Source: Bacteriovoracaceae bacterium (GTDB taxonomy: Bacteria; Bdellovibrionota; UBA1018). From it: a stretch of 5,092 bases of DNA. The notes under the pieces were generated by a model that was given only the letters and a program-made list of their open reading frames with translations, made no database searches and was not told the DNA's origin. The DNA lies in the NCBI GenBank assembly GCA_023250795.1, contig JAHFAB010000171.1, positions 1-5,092 on the forward strand, in the 5' to 3' direction. The stretch's first letter is position 1. Each line of letters begins with the position of its first letter. Made by a program: the position numbers and the translations under genes. Shown here one piece after another: positions 1-5,092 of the stretch.

Positions 1-1188
1 CCAAGCCAAATTAGCTTGAAAGGGTAAGAGCGATCCGCCCGCCTGATACATCTCCACTGTAGAAAATCCCGCCATGAGTGTAGAAGTGTGAAGCAGTTGC
101 GCAGGGGAGGCCTCTTCTAAAAGTCGGTAACGATCTGATTGAAACGCACCATCTTCGTACTGAGTTTGAGATAAGTATTGAACGCCGTATCCTAACCCCA
201 GACTCAGCCCCAGAGGTAAGAACCGGTAGCTCAAAGAAGTCCCGCCCGAGATGAGGTGTCCCATCTTTCTTTTGAGCTCTTCTTTATCAGGAGAAAGCGC
301 GTCTAAAACAGTGGGAATGCGCTTGACCACATGGTTAGAAAAAAATGCTGTGTAGCCTCCATAGGTATTCCAAGTCAAAGCGGGAAGAATCTTATGATCC
401 CAAATCAGTGATTTTGAAAAAGCATAACGTCCATCACCGGTAGGAACATCCAAAGCTTTGTCTGGATTAGGGCGAATCCCAGTGGGAAACGTCAGTTCAC
501 CCTTGAGTGTCCAATCATTTTTTTCATTATGACGAAAAAGATATTTTGAAACTAATTTCACATCCCCAATCCCACTCACTGTTTGTGAATGAATGCTCTC
601 GTACCCATAGGCCGTAAGTTTTTGATTTGTTGCATCTTGGAGTTGCGCCTTGATTTGATTACATTTCACGGGATTGCTCGCACAGAGACTGTCAAAAAAA
701 CTCTGAGTGTCTTTAGTATTTCGGCTCACATAACCAGTATCTGCGCCGACTTCTACTTTGATAACTGGAACTGCCAGAGCCAAAGTGAGGTGATCAGTCA
801 CGCCAAAAGCAAGCACTGGGACCTTCGCATTGACATAGGTATTGACCACTCCAGTGGTAGAACCAGGCCCATTTTTATCCCAATCTCCAATATGACTCGC
901 CAGGAGTAAACCCTTGAGCATCTCTTGATCATCCGTTGTTTTCTGACTAGCAATCATCGTTTGCCAAGTGACAGACTGATTGAGCTGATTACCTAGAGGC
1001 TCAACCGCACCATTGGCACCGTATCGAGAATCAATGAACATGATGAGATTTTTCAATCTCGGATTTCTTACACCTCTAGGTAAAACCTGTGTCGACTCCA
1101 ACTCAATGGGAGTCTTGAGGTCTTCTGCATGGGCTAGGTCCAAAAAGGGAGTTGAAGCTGCTAAAAAAACCGCAAATAAAACTCTCAT
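1..1188 (-). CDS. Outer-membrane beta-barrel protein, MetA/SphA-transporter-like (C-terminus outside window)
   Basis: An open frame of 396 codons runs without a stop from ATG at 1188 to base 1, so the C-terminus lies outside the window. Residues 1-21 form a signal peptide (start MRVLFAVFLA) with an AHA|ED cleavage site. The rest has the alternating hydrophobic/polar strands, Gly and aromatic residues of an outer-membrane barrel. Examples are LTLALAVPVIKVEVG near 134-148, SGIGDVKLVSKYLF at 205-218 and LKGELTFPTG at 228-237, followed by a GDGRYAFSKSLIW strand at 251-263. The 'GIGD ... FPTG ... GDG' order resembles the phenol-degradation MetA/SphA group of putative outer-membrane transporters (family knowledge, recalled without a search). 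Cys169 and Cys176 sit in a likely loop and could form a disulfide. The gene lies 44 bases behind the TPR gene, probably in the same transcript. Substrate unknown. Gene and barrel topology are well supported; family placement is moderate. Confidence 0.72.
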   Translation of the reverse strand, partial: MRVLFAVFLAASTPFLDLAHAEDLKTPIELESTQVLPRGVRNPRLKNLIMFIDSRYGANGAVEPLGNQLNQSVTWQTMIASQKTTDDQEMLKGLLLASHIGDWDKNGPGSTTGVVNTYVNAKVPVLAFGVTDHLTLALAVPVIKVEVGADTGYVSRNTKDTQSFFDSLCASNPVKCNQIKAQLQDATNQKLTAYGYESIHSQTVSGIGDVKLVSKYLFRHNEKNDWTLKGELTFPTGIRPNPDKALDVPTGDGRYAFSKSLIWDHKILPALTWNTYGGYTAFFSNHVVKRIPTVLDALSPDKEELKRKMGHLISGGTSLSYRFLPLGLSLGLGYGVQYLSQTQYEDGAFQSDRYRLLEEASPAQLLHTSTLMAGFSTVEMYQAGGSLLPFQANLAW

Positions 1189-1193
1189 AACAA

Positions 1194-1203
1194 CTCCAAC
1201 TCC
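1194..1203 (-). promoter_or_regulatory. Tandem ribosome-binding sites of the barrel gene
   Basis: On the minus strand the bases before the ATG at 1188 read TGGAGTTGGAGTTGTT. GGAG occurs twice, at 1203-1200 and 1197-1194. The proximal copy is five bases from the ATG, the normal Shine-Dalgarno distance; the distal one is eleven bases away. The site fixes the start codon and shows that the gene has its own initiation signal. Confidence 0.6.
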
Positions 1204-1232
1204 ATTTCAAAAAACCTTGAGACCTTTGTACC

Positions 1233-2138
1233 TTAGGGTCTTTCTTCACGTGCCAGCTCCTGAGATTCCAGGCTCTCAGGCAAACGAGAAACAGCAAAAT
1301 AAGACTTGTCTCTCCCCTTTAATTCATCGAGTAGTTTACAGGCATCGTCTTCTTTGCCCGCCTCTCTGAGTGCCAATGTGTAGTAATAAGTATTCAGACC
1401 AAAGGTAGGAGAGTCCTCATGAGCTTTCTTCAGAAGAGCCACTGCGTCATCTAGTTTGGCAGTCGGATAATGATTTTGAAAAAGCTTGAGAACCATCATT
1501 CCCTCAATTCGATCTGCTCCGTTTCCATCCATGGCATTGCCAGAGACAGTCTGACCGTCTTTGGAATTCACTCGGGCATTTTTCTGTCGCATGAGTTTTA
1601 GATTTGATTTCAGATCATGCAAATGCATCAAAGAGGAAATGACTCCATTGGTTTCACCCCATTGGCCTAGGTTCAGTGCATAAAAATAGTAACCATCTGC
1701 ATAATTAGTATTTACATCTTGTGCAGCTTTAGCCCTGCTTTTTCCCATCTGAAAGAAATTTTTTCTCGCTTCACGATCATTGGAATCTAGTTCTTCTGGG
1801 TCTACATCTCTCACACCATTGATTGGCAAATCATGAATTGTGCCCATGTGCGTACCAAGCCAATAATAGGCTTGAGAAGCCCAAATCAAGATTTCATATT
1901 TTAACTCTGGATCTTTGGCTTGTTGGTCCAAACTCACCCCAGTTCCCTCGCCTTCTAAAACTCCAACTGCCTTTTTGACTAGTTCAATATTGGCCGTACT
2001 TCTTTGAGAAACATAGACAAGTAGGCCATCCAGTTTTTTTCTCACCTCTAGGTCATCAGCCCGAACTGCCGATATTCCAAAGCATAAAACCATTAAAAAC
2101 GCTGAAAAGCCCCCTACAACTCTATGACCCTGTTTCAT
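1233..2138 (-). CDS. Exported TPR-like protein, TRAP-transporter T-component (TatT)-like
   Basis: The product is 301 residues. Residues 1-27 look like a signal peptide (basic MKQGHR start, hydrophobic core 11-24, VRA|DD cleavage), so the mature protein should be periplasmic. It is mostly helical. An 'A..YYWLG' helix lies near 87-95, 'ADGYYFYALNLGQWGETNG' at 147-165, 'NGADRIEGMMVLKLF' at 206-220, and a TPR-like helix pair (LDDAVALLKKAHEDSP, then YYYTLALREAGKEDDACKLL) at about 229-270. This order resembles TatT, the trimeric TPR partner of periplasmic TRAP solute-binding proteins. That resemblance is recalled, not searched, and no TRAP permease is visible here. TatT of Treponema is a lipoprotein, whereas this one has no lipobox Cys. 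It is followed by an outer-membrane barrel gene, which suggests a periplasm-to-outer-membrane partnership. A sigma70-like promoter and an unusual leader lie directly upstream. Export and TPR character are likely; the specific role is unsure. Confidence 0.8.
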   Translation of the reverse strand: MKQGHRVVGGFSAFLMVLCFGISAVRADDLEVRKKLDGLLVYVSQRSTANIELVKKAVGVLEGEGTGVSLDQQAKDPELKYEILIWASQAYYWLGTHMGTIHDLPINGVRDVDPEELDSNDREARKNFFQMGKSRAKAAQDVNTNYADGYYFYALNLGQWGETNGVISSLMHLHDLKSNLKLMRQKNARVNSKDGQTVSGNAMDGNGADRIEGMMVLKLFQNHYPTAKLDDAVALLKKAHEDSPTFGLNTYYYTLALREAGKEDDACKLLDELKGRDKSYFAVSRLPESLESQELAREERP

Positions 2139-2151
2139 AGATCTCCCCCTA
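2139..2151 (-). promoter_or_regulatory. G-rich ribosome-binding site of the TPR gene
   Basis: The minus strand reads TAGGGGGAGATCT directly before ATG. The GGGGGAG block gives a Shine-Dalgarno pairing that relies partly on G-U pairs, five or fewer bases from the start. The same 13 bases, with one change, precede the peptidase gene at 4460-4448. Confidence 0.6.
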
Positions 2152-2164
2152 GTTCATTTTTTGA

Positions 2165-2181
2165 AATCTCTAAAAGAGATT
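2165..2181 (-). promoter_or_regulatory. Leader hairpin upstream of the TPR gene
   Basis: A perfect 7-bp inverted repeat (AATCTCT, 3-base loop, AGAGATT) lies in the predicted 5' leader, about 26 bases before the start codon. No T-run follows it on either strand, so it is not a standard terminator. It could be an RNA stem or an operator. One arm can also pair with the G-rich ribosome-binding site downstream (see findings). Confidence 0.4.
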
Positions 2182-2198
2182 CCCCCGTAGTGTTGTGC

Positions 2199-2227
2199 GT
2201 TATAACCAGGTTTTTAGATGGGATCAA
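2199..2227 (-). promoter_or_regulatory. Sigma70-like promoter for the TPR/barrel gene pair
   Basis: On the minus strand TTGATC (2227-2222, four of six matches to the -35 consensus) is separated by exactly 17 bases from TATAAC (2204-2199, five of six matches to the -10 consensus). Transcription would start near 2192 and give a leader of about 53 bases. The position, between the end of the PLD gene and the TPR start, makes it the likely promoter of the left-hand operon. Confidence 0.6.
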
Positions 2228-2255
2228 GATATTTTTTTAATAATCAGATGTATTC

Positions 2256-2288
2256 AATATTCTCTTCACTGAAGCTTGAGAGAATATT
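2256..2288 (-). repeat. 10-bp inverted repeat enclosing the PLD gene stop codon
   Basis: AATATTCTCT (minus strand, 2288-2279) and AGAGAATATT (2265-2256) are perfect reverse complements around a 13-base loop that contains the TGA stop (2268-2266). In RNA this gives an A-U-rich stem at the 3' end of the PLD coding sequence. No U-tract follows directly, so it is not a canonical intrinsic terminator. It might mark or protect the transcript's 3' end. Confidence 0.45.
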
Positions 2289-3384
2289 CACTCAGCCATA
2301 CAGTATCAAACACCTGTTCAAGCTGTGCGGAAATCTCTGGTCTACTGACCAGAAGACCCACGTTTCTTGTATTCATAAAATAGCCTTGGCTCCAATTCTC
2401 ACTTCCCACCCAAGAACTCACATGGTCTGCAACAAGGTATTTACTGTGTATCAATCTCGCAAAAGGAATTGCACCTCCAGACCACTGAGGGATAGTCACG
2501 GTTTTTACTTCTATATTTTTGACTTGGGCCAAGCCCAATAGATCGTCTTTTGCTTTTTTGAGATCCGAGACGTCAACGAGCAGTTGGACGCGCACTCCTT
2601 TGGCTGCTGCAGCTCTCAAGGCGTCATCTAATATTTTCCATCTTTCTATACTTCCATATATATGTGTCGAATACTCCATCACCTGGAGTTTTAAAACCTC
2701 TTTTGCCTCACCGATTAGCTTCAACACTTCTGAAAGAGTATCGGAAATTCCACTTGGATTTGCTTTGGTAGGAGAGGCAACCACAGTAGTTACCCCAGGC
2801 ATTCTCAATAGATTTGACTCTTCAACAAACAAAGAACCCATGGCCCAATCTTTTTCAAAAATCATCTCCAAATCTGCACCCACAAGCAGATCATCCACTC
2901 TGAGACCGATCTCGTGAATATGACTGAGCGCACGCCAATCAAAATTCTGGCTCCCGACAAAAGCATTTCTGCCATCTACAATAAAATATTTTGCGTGCTG
3001 AACGCCCCCATATGACGCAAAATCCACTTTCTTCACTTGTATACCAGAAACATGTCCCAACTGGCTGATGGGATCCGGGTAGGTTGCAAAGAACTTTGTA
3101 TCCACTAAAAATCGAACTTTTACTCCCCTACTTGCAGCCTCCCGGATTGCGCTTAGAACAGGTGCTAACGCCTGTCCCGCCTCATCGCTCACATAAAACT
3201 GTTCTAGATCTATTTTAGACTTCGCACCCTGGATCATCTCCAACCAAACCTCTTGTGTTTGACGAATACCCGGAACTAAAAGTTTAGTTTCCATGGGCAC
3301 AGACTGTACCACCTCTATGGAGGGCAAAGCCCAAGCAAAGGAATGATATAAAAGTACAGCAAAAACAGTTTGGCTCAGTTTCAT
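2266..3384 (-). CDS. Exported phospholipase D superfamily protein with two HKD motifs (PLD3/PLD4/K4-like)
   Basis: The product is 372 residues. A signal peptide (MKLSQTVFAVLL...AWA|LP, cleavage near 19) sends it to the periplasm or beyond. Two complete HKD motifs are visible: H130-K132-D137 with GSQN at 144-147, and H313-K315-D320 with GSEN at 327-330. Each follows a 'GVxVxxLVD' strand (88-95 and 263-271), the two-lobed layout of an active PLD enzyme acting through a phospho-histidine intermediate. The early 'VQSVP' (26-30), the 'AKSKIDLEQFY' segment (54-64), 'NFDWRAL' after HKD1 and 'NWSQGYF' after HKD2 resemble mammalian PLD3/PLD4 exonucleases and poxvirus K4/F13 proteins (recalled similarity). 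The substrate could therefore be nucleic acid or phospholipid; sequence alone does not decide. It begins 13 bases after the peptidase stop with AGGGG four bases before the ATG, so the two genes are very probably co-transcribed. PLD fold certain; substrate unknown. Confidence 0.93.
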   Translation of the reverse strand: MKLSQTVFAVLLYHSFAWALPSIEVVQSVPMETKLLVPGIRQTQEVWLEMIQGAKSKIDLEQFYVSDEAGQALAPVLSAIREAASRGVKVRFLVDTKFFATYPDPISQLGHVSGIQVKKVDFASYGGVQHAKYFIVDGRNAFVGSQNFDWRALSHIHEIGLRVDDLLVGADLEMIFEKDWAMGSLFVEESNLLRMPGVTTVVASPTKANPSGISDTLSEVLKLIGEAKEVLKLQVMEYSTHIYGSIERWKILDDALRAAAAKGVRVQLLVDVSDLKKAKDDLLGLAQVKNIEVKTVTIPQWSGGAIPFARLIHSKYLVADHVSSWVGSENWSQGYFMNTRNVGLLVSRPEISAQLEQVFDTVWLSEYSLKLQ

Positions 3385-3397
3385 ATTACCCCTGCAG

Positions 3398-4447
3398 TTA
3401 TCTCGGTGGAAAATCTACGTGATCGTAGTGGTCTAGCATAAACCCCAAAGGAAAGCGAAGCACGCTCTCCCCTGCCCTGGGAGGAATTTGTCCCTGAATA
3501 GCTTCCTTAAAAAAAGTAACCAAATTGAGCTGAGTGAGCATGTCTTTTGAGGCTTTCCAATAGATAGAACCTGGAGCAGAATCAACAACGGCGTAGTAGA
3601 TGTCTCCCCCTTTTTTCTCATAACCGATGAGAGTCATCGCATGATAAACGTTATCAAACGTCACGGGCCAGTGTTGATCTAAAGAATATTCGATCAGCTT
3701 TAGAATTTTCGTTTGATCATAACGGTATCCCCAATAGCGATCTTGCAAATATCTAACCCAGCCAAATTTCCCATCAGTAACCGGCTTCACTAAAACAAGA
3801 GAATCGGTTTCATGGTTTGCACCATAATCTTTTCCCAAGATATATTTAGAGGTCTCCTCAGTTTTTATTTCGTGATCAAACCAATCCGTAGTCTCTGAGT
3901 TTTTTCCATAGAGTCTATCCAAATAATCTCTAGCAAAGGAGATGACCTCTGACTCAGATTTAAAATCATTTCCTTTGAGCTTCTCTGCGACAGCTTCGAG
4001 AGATATCAGTGTCGGATCTGGGGTAGGTCTTGGACTGTCGATAAAGCCTAAATTCTTTGAGTACAAATCAAATAATGGATATAAAATCTGAGGAGGATTG
4101 ATTTTTACTTGATAAATACTTTTTCCATGCTTTAGAAAACTTTCCCAATATTCGATTTGCCAACCACCTTCGTAAGAGCCCATATAAAAATCTTTTTTAG
4201 TCTGAAAATTATAAAGCATCCTTTCGTAATCTACCCAGTACTTTACATCCTTTTCTATATTGATAATGACGTCCATAGACTCTCGGTCTAATGTCCGAGT
4301 CTCTAATAAGTGACTCGAAGCATATGCCCAACAATGAGCAGTTGAACTTTGGTCTCTCAAAGAATGAATCGGTAATCGAATCCCAGAAAACGCAAATGAA
4401 CTGACTAAGATCTGTAAAACAAATATCAACAATAATTTTTGCACCAT
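3398..4447 (-). CDS. Exported papain-like (C1 family) cysteine peptidase homologue
   Basis: I place the start at ATG 4447 (349 residues) because a strong G-rich ribosome site lies directly before it and a clear signal peptide begins there (MVQKLLLIFVLQILVSSFAFS|G, about 21 residues). The active-site block is 'LRDQSSTAHCWAYASSHLLE' at 30-49. Gln33 (oxyanion) and Cys39 (nucleophile) have the same six-residue spacing as papain Gln19/Cys25, and Trp40 follows. The histidine block is 'YHAMTLIGYE' (His269), followed by 'IYYAVVDS' where papain-like enzymes have Asn-Ser-Trp; Asp289 takes the Asn place. 'EGGWQ' at 93-97 recalls the Gly-Gly segment after the nucleophile in the bleomycin-hydrolase (C1B) branch. 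A long Tyr/Asp/Lys-rich insert (about 60-250) separates the two blocks. No separate propeptide is obvious between the signal peptide and the Cys block. It is the first gene of a likely two-gene operon with the PLD protein. Activity is probable but not assured. Confidence 0.85.
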   Translation of the reverse strand: MVQKLLLIFVLQILVSSFAFSGIRLPIHSLRDQSSTAHCWAYASSHLLETRTLDRESMDVIINIEKDVKYWVDYERMLYNFQTKKDFYMGSYEGGWQIEYWESFLKHGKSIYQVKINPPQILYPLFDLYSKNLGFIDSPRPTPDPTLISLEAVAEKLKGNDFKSESEVISFARDYLDRLYGKNSETTDWFDHEIKTEETSKYILGKDYGANHETDSLVLVKPVTDGKFGWVRYLQDRYWGYRYDQTKILKLIEYSLDQHWPVTFDNVYHAMTLIGYEKKGGDIYYAVVDSAPGSIYWKASKDMLTQLNLVTFFKEAIQGQIPPRAGESVLRFPLGFMLDHYDHVDFPPR

Positions 4448-4460
4448 AGATCCCCCCCTA
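4448..4460 (-). promoter_or_regulatory. G-rich ribosome-binding site fixing the peptidase start
   Basis: The minus strand reads TAGGGGGGGATCT directly before ATG 4447. It is the same module as at the TPR gene with one base changed. It sits 32 codons inside a longer open frame that begins at GTG 4543, and it favours the inner start, where the signal peptide also begins. I see no convincing -35/-10 pair in the 185-base intergenic region for this minus-strand operon. Confidence 0.6.
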
Positions 4461-4583
4461 TTCACGAAATCGTAACTGGATTCGTCTTTTTTACTAGAAC
4501 AATTTACTAACTCACTGCATCTTTTGATGTTTTTGAGTGACACACAGCTTCACACTATGCTGCGTTATTAAGCCACTGGAATA

Positions 4584-4611
4584 TTGTTTTTTTAAATAAA
4601 ATTCCGATAAT
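4584..4611 (+). promoter_or_regulatory. Possible promoter of the lipoprotein gene
   Basis: TTGTTT (4584-4589) and GATAAT (4606-4611, five of six to the -10 consensus) are 16 bases apart in a very A+T-rich stretch. Transcription would start near 4618, leaving a short leader with GGTAGGTG before the GTG start. The -35 match is weak (three of six), and A+T-rich DNA gives such hits easily. Confidence 0.3.
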
Positions 4612-4632
4612 AAGTTGGTAGGTGTTCAAACT

Positions 4633-5092
4633 GTGTTTTCTAAAAAATGTTATTTAGTTATTTTTTTTGTTTTGTTTTTAAGTTGCTCTAAAACCGAACA
4701 AACAAATATTAATAGTTTTTATTTAAAAAAAAGTTTGATTTCGTCTATTCAAGACATTGACCATCCAACTACTAAATACGTCACGCCCAGTGTTGATAGA
4801 CAAACAAAATTTATCACATTTCTCAACGCTGTTTTGGATGCTATTGAAAATAACTCTACAAACTCTAATAATCACGAGTGGTGCTCAATTGAACAAAACA
4901 AAGCTTCTGTGGCTGGATACTCGATCAAGCGATTATATGACATAGATAGTGGACACTGGTTTCTCTATGCTTGGGATCAAACAGAAGAGGGACAACTTTA
5001 TTTAGTCTTCAACCCAAGTGCTAAACGAAATCTTGCAATCGAAGTGCCACATTCACAGACCTTTACTGGGTCAAATCCAGAAGACTACACAG
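4633..5092 (+). CDS. Predicted lipoprotein of unknown function (C-terminus outside window)
   Basis: The frame is open from a TAA at 4597 to the window end. I choose GTG 4633 as start: GGTAGGTG lies eight bases upstream (4617-4624), and translation then begins with a lipoprotein signal: two lysines, the hydrophobic run YLVIFFVLFLSC and Cys18 as the lipid-attachment residue. The lipobox is F-L-S-C, less typical at -3 than Leu. After a Ser/Asn/Thr/Lys-rich stretch, the region from about residue 81 looks folded: 'HEWCSIEQNKASVAGYS', 'SGHWFLYAWD', 'GQLYLVFNP', then 'RNLAIEVPHSQTF' at 132-144. The 'hydrophobic-E-V-P-H' turn recalls secreted proteins in which the His would bind a metal, but I cannot name the family. 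At least 153 residues are encoded. It is transcribed away from the peptidase operon. The first 120 bases of the region (4621-4740) are only about 20% G+C by my count. That it is a real gene is likely; its function is unknown. Confidence 0.7.
   Translation, partial: MFSKKCYLVIFFVLFLSCSKTEQTNINSFYLKKSLISSIQDIDHPTTKYVTPSVDRQTKFITFLNAVLDAIENNSTNSNNHEWCSIEQNKASVAGYSIKRLYDIDSGHWFLYAWDQTEEGQLYLVFNPSAKRNLAIEVPHSQTFTGSNPEDYT

Noticed and set aside
589..909. Plus-strand open frame of 106 codons
   Set aside because: It lies wholly opposite the well-supported barrel gene, shows no ribosome site or recognisable domain, and is a shadow of the minus-strand coding pattern. The same holds for frames at 1013-1369, 2218-2541 and 2519-2917.
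1209..1241. Possible terminator between the TPR and barrel genes: a 5-bp stem (AGACC/GGTCT) followed on the minus strand by six T
   Set aside because: The stem is short, the loop is 12 bases, and five bases separate it from the T-run. It is too weak to call, and the gene pair reads as an operon.
1259..1280. 7-bp inverted repeat CCTGAGA/TCTCAGG with 8-base loop
   Set aside because: It lies inside the TPR coding sequence, has no T-run, and is short enough to occur by chance.
2157..2167. TTTTTTGAAAT, also present in the opposite orientation at 1204-1214
   Set aside because: An 11-base low-complexity match in two intergenic spacers is easily explained by chance and A+T richness.
4518..4534. CATC-TTTT-GATG hairpin followed by five T on the plus strand
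   Set aside because: A four-bp stem is too weak for a terminator, and no plus-strand gene ends just before it.
4448..4543. Longer peptidase frame starting at GTG 4543, adding 32 residues
   Set aside because: The extra residues are polar and would bury the signal peptide inside the protein, while a strong G-rich ribosome site and ATG mark the inner start at 4447.
4757..4945. Plus-strand 62-codon ATG frame
   Set aside because: It overlaps the lipoprotein frame in another register. The frame starting at GTG 4633 has a ribosome site, a lipoprotein signal and stays open to the window end.

Overview
The window is a compact stretch of a Gram-negative chromosome. It holds four genes on the minus strand and one divergent gene on the plus strand, and the gene at each edge is cut by the window. 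All five predicted products carry an export signal: four signal-peptidase-I type and one lipoprotein type. One product looks like an outer-membrane beta-barrel, so the host has an outer membrane. Moderate G+C, secreted hydrolases and small lipoproteins would fit a Bdellovibrionota/Oligoflexia-like bacterium, but that placement is inference and no marker gene is present to prove it.

Layout, right to left along minus-strand transcription. At 4447..3398 is a secreted papain-like (C1) cysteine peptidase homologue. After a 13-base gap, at 3384..2266, comes a secreted phospholipase-D-superfamily protein with two intact HKD motifs, most like the PLD3/PLD4/poxvirus K4 branch. These two probably form an operon of exported hydrolases. 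A 127-base spacer follows, holding a good sigma70-like promoter (TTGATC-17-TATAAC) and a short leader with a hairpin. Next is a periplasmic TPR-type protein (2138..1233) resembling TRAP-transporter T-components. It is followed 44 bases later by a MetA/SphA-like outer-membrane barrel protein (1188..1, C-terminus outside the window). The last two are probably a second operon driven by the spacer promoter.

The right end (4448..4632) is a divergent intergenic region. Beyond it a plus-strand lipoprotein gene starts with GTG at 4633 and runs off the window. This end is much more A+T rich than the left end.

No RNA genes, insertion sequences, CRISPR arrays or long repeats were seen. Points for a second look are a leader that could switch between an open and a ribosome-site-blocking fold, a near-identical 16-base initiation module shared by the TPR gene and the peptidase gene, a 10-bp inverted repeat around the PLD stop codon, and an Asn-to-Asp change at the third catalytic position of the peptidase. 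Nothing here proves a new system. The most distinctive combination is the exported protease and nuclease/phospholipase pair.
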